Shown here in pieces: positions 60,552 to 64,000 of a stretch of 64,000 bases of DNA. The stretch comes from VRUE01 sp963742535. Its GTDB lineage: Bacteria; Actinomycetota; Thermoleophilia; Solirubrobacterales; 70-9. Position 1 is the stretch's first letter. Each line of letters opens with the position of its first letter. A program made the position numbers and the translations under genes. The DNA lies in the NCBI GenBank assembly GCA_963742535.1, contig CAVUMC010000001.1, forward strand, positions 230,413-294,412, written 5' to 3'. The notes under the pieces were generated by a model. The model worked only from the letters and a program-made list of their open reading frames with translations. It made no database searches and was not told where the DNA came from.

Positions 60552-61463
60552 CTAGGGGTTTTCTGCGTTGTTTTTGCGCACCGCCGCCGCCGAGGCGATG
60601 TTGAGTTCGTTTTTGAGGATGGCGGTGTTCTTGCCCGCTGCGGCGGGGACGCCGGCGGCGGAGTTGATGATCGGGTTGAGCAGCAGTTCGGCGGGGAAGC
60701 CGCCGCAGCCCGAGGCACCAGGTGCAGACCAGGCGTTATCGACGAGGACCGCTTCTTTGGAGACCGCGATCCGGCCTTCCTCGAGGAATTCGATGAAGCC
60801 GGCTTTACCTTTGATCGGTTTGTTGGGACCGGGAGGTGCGGTGGTGCCCGTAGTCAGGTTCCAGGTCAGCGGTGAGCCCGAGGAGCCCACGTAGCAGCCG
60901 GAGCCCAGGAAGGGGTTTTCCAGGTGGGTCTTGACCGGCAGCTTAAGCGCCACGCCTTCCTCGGCGGCCAGGTTGTTTTCAGAGACGATGATCTCCGAGG
61001 CGGGCCGGGCCAGTTCAAGCGTCGCGTTTAGACCGGTGAGACCGTTTTCGAAGGTCACTTCGCATGCCACCCGCAGGAAGAAATCAGAGATCGCTTTGCA
61101 GTTGATGATGCCGGCGAGACCGCCCGGTACCGGCTGGGGGGTTTTAGAGAGCGTCACTCCGTTGGAGGCCGCGGCGAATTTGGCAAAGCCTTCTTCGTTT
61201 TGGGCCAGGGTGCCGCCCTGCAGGATCACCGGGTTGACGATCGGCACTGTCTTTGAGCCGAGCACCACTTCCCCGCCTTTGGTCACCGAGTAGATGCATT
61301 TTTTGGTTTCCAGGCTGGAGTAGGGGCACTGGGCGAATTTGGTGTAGTTGCCGGTCAGTTTGGCCTGGGCCGTTGCGGCTAGGCCAAAGACGGCAAGCGC
61401 TGCGATGAGGAGCGCCAAGAAGGCTCTCCCCTTGCTCGATTGCGTTTTCATTCTCTCCCTCAT
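60552..61463 (-). CDS. Secreted protein, ~300-residue family, copy 1
   Basis: 303 residues: signal peptide (to ATAQA) then KLTGNYTKFAQCPYSSLETKKCIYSVTKGGEVVLGSKTVPI. Conserved blocks with the gene at 62990: VILQGGTLAQNEEGFAKFAAASNG, PASEIIVSENNLAAEEGVAL, GSPLTWNLTTGTTAPP, GFIEFLEEGRIAVSKEAVLVDNAWSAP and ILKNELNIASAAAVRKNN. Several cysteines suggest disulfides. Family not recognised. Starts may be ATG at 61463 or ATG four codons later, which has a better-spaced GGGAG. It lies 42 nt downstream of the PEBP lipoprotein gene. Confidence 0.8.
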   Translation of the reverse strand: MRERMKTQSSKGRAFLALLIAALAVFGLAATAQAKLTGNYTKFAQCPYSSLETKKCIYSVTKGGEVVLGSKTVPIVNPVILQGGTLAQNEEGFAKFAAASNGVTLSKTPQPVPGGLAGIINCKAISDFFLRVACEVTFENGLTGLNATLELARPASEIIVSENNLAAEEGVALKLPVKTHLENPFLGSGCYVGSSGSPLTWNLTTGTTAPPGPNKPIKGKAGFIEFLEEGRIAVSKEAVLVDNAWSAPGASGCGGFPAELLLNPIINSAAGVPAAAGKNTAILKNELNIASAAAVRKNNAENP

Positions 61464-61505
61464 TCCTGTTTGTTTTTGTGCTGGAAGAAGTCCTTGGATC
61501 GGGCC

Positions 61506-62369
61506 TCAGCCGCGTTCATAGACCGCGGGCAGGAGGCCGACGTTGCCCGAGACGTCGAGGATTTGCTTGCGCACCTCCCGGGCGTCAAAGCCGCGCTTTA
61601 GCGCCAGGCTTTGGGGCAGGGCATAGAGCGCGAACATGTAGATTTCCCCGCCGCCTTCAGGGCAGAGCGAGTAGCCGACCTTGCCGAAGCCGTTGGTGCC
61701 GATGATCGCCCCCTGGGGTAGCTTGCCGGCGCCGATTTCTTCGAGCTTTGGGCTGAGCCCGGCTACCGCCCAGTCGACGAAGAGCTGGCCTTCGACCGGC
61801 TGCACGTTCATCGCGTAGAGGATGAGTTCGGCGCTGCCATCGGGGATGCCGCCCCAGCTAAGAGCGGGCCAGCTATCGGTGCCATCGCAGGTGTAGGTGG
61901 CGGCCAGGCGGCCCGGGGAGCCCTGGGCGGCGATGATCGCGGGGCTTTTGAGGCTCATGTCAGCGACGGTGGCATGAGCCACATCGTCAGGAGTCGGTGC
62001 CTGCTCGGCGGGACCTTTTGGCGGGACGATGCGGGGACCGTGCTTTTGGCCGGAGCCCGATGAGTGCCCGCCACCAGAGCCGGCGTTTCCCCCTCCGCCG
62101 GTACCGGTGCCACCACCCTCCCCCGCCTTGCCTTGCGCCTCAGAGCCGCCGCCGCCAGCCTCAGGAGAGGTCGGATCAGCGCTGGCGCTCTTTGGGGCGC
62201 CCTGCGCTTGGGCAGCGCTCGTGCTCGCAGAGGTAGAGGCATCCTCGGAGGAGCCCCCGCCACAGCCGGCCAACACAACCCCCGCCACCACGAGCGCCAG
62301 GGCAACCCTGGCGCTCGTGGTCTTGGCGGATGGCGCTAGGAAACGCTTAGCGCCTGTTCTCTGTGCCAC
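61506..62369 (-). CDS. PEBP (YbhB/YbcL) family lipoprotein, copy 2
   Basis: About 287 residues: signal peptide with lipobox VLAGC, a ~100-residue Ser/Gly/Ala-rich linker, then a PEBP domain (ATYTCDGTDSWPALSW, LILYAMNVQP, DWAVAGLSP, GFDAREVRKQ). Same architecture and gene order as copy 1 at 5433-6275. The GTG at 62369 is used; ATG at 62402 is an alternative, both inside the 3' end of the preceding gene. The signal-peptide codons again hold a long hairpin. Confidence 0.8.
   Translation of the reverse strand: MAQRTGAKRFLAPSAKTTSARVALALVVAGVVLAGCGGGSSEDASTSASTSAAQAQGAPKSASADPTSPEAGGGGSEAQGKAGEGGGTGTGGGGNAGSGGGHSSGSGQKHGPRIVPPKGPAEQAPTPDDVAHATVADMSLKSPAIIAAQGSPGRLAATYTCDGTDSWPALSWGGIPDGSAELILYAMNVQPVEGQLFVDWAVAGLSPKLEEIGAGKLPQGAIIGTNGFGKVGYSLCPEGGGEIYMFALYALPQSLALKRGFDAREVRKQILDVSGNVGLLPAVYERG
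62282..62329 (-). other. 21-bp hairpin at the junction of the secreted-protein/PEBP cassette, copy 2
   Basis: Bases 62288-62302 pair perfectly with 62306-62320 (15 bp, 3-nt loop), and CCGCCA/TGGCGG adds 6 bp beyond a 3-nt bulge. In the mRNA it begins 6 nt after the stop codon of the upstream secreted-protein gene, as in copy 1, but its sequence differs, which suggests conservation of structure. Confidence 0.6.
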
Positions 62370-62968
62370 TGGAACGCTTCGGTCGGGAAGAGCCCGTTCC
62401 ATTCGATTTTCTGGCTGAGCGCTTTCAGTTCCGTGCCGGAGGCGCTCAGGGTCGTTTTGTTGAAGGTGGCGGTTTCTTTGGAGTTGTCGATAGAGCCGCC
62501 AGCTGAGCCGGTCACCGTGACCAGTGTTTCACCCAGCACGCATTCTTCACCGGCATAGAAGATGCCGACTTTGACGCCTTCAATGATGATGTAGGGGGTG
62601 GTGCTTACCGTGGTCAGTTTTGAAGCCCACGGTAGTTTTTCGGCCCCGATTTTGGAAACCGTGCACGCCGAGCTGTTGGTCGTGCAGTTATAGAGGGGCA
62701 TTTCGGTCAGGCTGCCTTTGCCGGTGCCCGCCGAGTTTTCAACCGTCAATTTGTAGAGGAAGTCTTCGCATTTCGTGGTTAGGCCAGGCACGGTCATCGA
62801 GCTTTCGATCGCGCCACCGAGAACAACTTCGGTGCCTTCCAGGGATTTGCTTTCGAACTTCCATGCCGGTGCCGCGCTGGCGCTCGTGGCGAACATCGCG
62901 CAAAGCACCGCAAGGGCCGCCAGGGCGGCTCCCACAGCTGTTGCCTTGGTTCTCATCGTTCTCATCAT
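62336..62968 (-). CDS. Secreted protein of unknown function (210 residues), cassette copy 2
   Basis: Signal peptide (to SASA) then APAWKFESKSLEGTEVVLGGAIESSMTVPGLTTKCEDFLYKL. Shares with the gene at 6272 the KCEDFLYK/TCDNFLYK, GTGKGxxTExPLxNC, VTGSAGG and IEWNGLFPTEAFQWHRE blocks. AAGGAG precedes a cluster of ATG codons; the exact start is uncertain by up to four codons. It overlaps the PEBP gene and follows the 295-residue gene by 21 nt. Confidence 0.8.
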   Translation of the reverse strand: MMRTMRTKATAVGAALAALAVLCAMFATSASAAPAWKFESKSLEGTEVVLGGAIESSMTVPGLTTKCEDFLYKLTVENSAGTGKGSLTEMPLYNCTTNSSACTVSKIGAEKLPWASKLTTVSTTPYIIIEGVKVGIFYAGEECVLGETLVTVTGSAGGSIDNSKETATFNKTTLSASGTELKALSQKIEWNGLFPTEAFQWHREQALSVS

Positions 62969-62989
62969 CTCCTTGCGCAGGTCTCGCCC

Positions 62990-63877
62990 TTAGGGGTTTT
63001 CCGTGTTGTTTTTGCGGACTGCGGCGGCCGAGGCGATATTGAGTTCGTTTTTGAGAATCGCCGTGTTGTGGCCAGCCGTGAGAGTCCCGAGCTGGGAGTT
63101 GATGATCGGATCGACGAGGAAGGAGATGATCCCTCCGCAGCCGGCAGCTTTGGGGGCTGACCAAGCATTGTCGACGAGGACCGCTTCTTTGGAGACCGCG
63201 ATCCGGCCTTCCTCGAGGAATTCGATGAAGCCGGCTTTACCGACGATCGACGTGTTGGGCGCCGGCGGTGCGGTTTTACCGGTGGTCAGGTTCCAGGTGA
63301 TCGGCGAGCTCGAAGAGCCGACGAAGCATTTTTTACCCAGGAAGGGGTTTTCCAGGTGGACCATGACCGGCATTTTCAGCGCCACGCCTTCCTCGGCGGC
63401 CAGGTTGTTTTCGGAGACGATGATTTCTGAGGCGGGCTTGGCCAGTTCGAGGGTGGAGTTGACTCCGGTCAGGCTGTTTTCAAAGAAGAATTTGATCAGC
63501 GCTTTGACCAGTGCCGGCTGGGAGGCTTCGGGGATGATCCCGAGTAGCCCACCGGGGACGTTCTGGGGTGCTTTGGAGAGCGTGATGCCGTTGGAGGCCG
63601 CAGCGAATTTGGCAAAGCCTTCTTCGTTTTGGGCCAGGGTGCCGCCCTGCAGGATCACCGGTTTTTCAATCGGCACTTTCTTTGCGCCGAGTACCACTTC
63701 GCCGGAGTTGGTAACCGAGTAGATGCATTTTTTGGTTTCCAGACTGGCGTAGGGGCACTGGGCGAATTTGGTGTAGTTACCGACCAGTTTGGCCTGGGCC
63801 GTACCGGCCAGGCCGATTGCGGCAAGCGCGACGGCAAGAAGCGCCGTCAGCACCGCCCTCCCTCTGTACTTGTGCAT
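62990..63877 (-). CDS. Secreted protein, ~300-residue family, copy 2
   Basis: 295 residues: signal peptide (to GTAQA) then KLVGNYTKFAQCPYASLETKKCIYSVTNSGEVVLGAKKVPI. It parallels the gene at 60552 through its whole length, except the middle (IPEASQPALVKALIKFFFENSL against INCKAISDFFLRVACEVTFENGL), where two cysteines are absent. Its leader shares CATCGAGCAAA with the gene at 6272. It heads the run 62990/62336/61506/60552, which is probably one operon. Confidence 0.8.
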   Translation of the reverse strand: MHKYRGRAVLTALLAVALAAIGLAGTAQAKLVGNYTKFAQCPYASLETKKCIYSVTNSGEVVLGAKKVPIEKPVILQGGTLAQNEEGFAKFAAASNGITLSKAPQNVPGGLLGIIPEASQPALVKALIKFFFENSLTGVNSTLELAKPASEIIVSENNLAAEEGVALKMPVMVHLENPFLGKKCFVGSSSSPITWNLTTGKTAPPAPNTSIVGKAGFIEFLEEGRIAVSKEAVLVDNAWSAPKAAGCGGIISFLVDPIINSQLGTLTAGHNTAILKNELNIASAAAVRKNNTENP

Positions 63878-63960
63878 GAGTGTTGTCTCCTGTCTTCATT
63901 TGCTCGATGGGACTGGGAATGGCACTGTTCGAGAAGCTTTTTGGTGCTGGGCGAGTGGGG

Positions 63961-64000
63961 CTAGCGGCCCCCGCCTTTGCCGCCTTTGCCCTTTTTGGGC
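63961..64000 (-). CDS. C-terminal end of a gene entering from the right
   Basis: On the minus strand an open frame ends at TAG (63961-63963) with the tail PKKGKGGKGGGR. A Lys/Gly-rich end of this kind is seen on exported proteins of this lineage, but too little is visible to identify the gene. Confidence 0.4.
   Translation of the reverse strand, partial: PKKGKGGKGGGR

Noticed and set aside
1..64000. CRISPR arrays, prophage, integrases, IS elements
   Set aside because: No regularly spaced repeats, transposase, integrase or phage structural genes were seen anywhere in the window.

Overview
The window is high-GC DNA from an actinobacterium, most probably of the class Thermoleophilia (Solirubrobacterales-like). 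The reasons are dense, strongly GC3-biased operons, many GTG/TTG starts, a shikimate kinase/dehydroquinate synthase fusion, an IscU-MnmA fusion, CeoB/CeoC-like potassium genes and expanded families of small secreted proteins. The taxonomic call is an inference from gene content; no 16S rRNA is present.

Left part (1-30 kb): a MACPF-like pore-protein gene runs off the left edge, followed by a Nudix hydrolase and a small membrane protein. Then comes housekeeping on the minus strand: nusB, an XseB-like gene, a polyprenyl diphosphate synthase and dxs (isoprenoid supply). A secreted protein/PEBP-lipoprotein cassette lies between efp and nusB, which are often neighbours. Further on are an SDR, an M42 peptidase, a diguanylate cyclase, and one long operon mnmA-alaS-ruvX-mltG-aroE-aroC-aroKB-aroQ-pepP (tRNA thiolation and charging, peptidoglycan, chorismate synthesis). 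A second operon carries an M29 peptidase, a formimidoyltransferase, a small membrane protein, an MBL hydrolase, hisS, aspS and a DUF2007-like gene, and is followed by a probable 6S RNA.

Middle part (30-50 kb): a tRNA with CAU anticodon, a PASTA-domain secreted protein, a frameshifted MFS exporter, ETF-quinone oxidoreductase behind a palindromic operator, a large inverted repeat, threonine synthase, and an orphan structured RNA of about 415 nt with its own promoter and terminator. Then follow a GNAT protein, a frameshifted and divergent leucyl-tRNA synthetase-like gene, a methyltransferase, a GH92 mannosidase/GT39/GtrA glycan operon, and a heterodimeric ABC exporter.

Right part (50-64 kb): tRNA-Gln, then an operon of two APC permeases with C-terminal Usp domains, a 62-residue membrane protein, two TrkA-type NAD-binding proteins and an FAD oxidoreductase, resembling the mycobacterial ceoB/ceoC/Rv2690c neighbourhood and likely concerned with potassium uptake. 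From 57.6 kb onward is a secretome island: three tandem paralogues of a 241-residue secreted protein, two paralogues of a ~300-residue secreted protein plus a fragment of a third, and a second copy of the secreted protein/PEBP-lipoprotein cassette seen at 5.4-6.9 kb.

The items most worth checking are the orphan RNA at 36.0-36.4 kb, the long hairpins placed just after the first gene in both cassette copies, the 6S candidate, and the editing-degenerate LeuRS-like gene. Several genes appear to have leaderless transcripts: a -10 hexamer lies so close to the start codon that the predicted +1 coincides with it.
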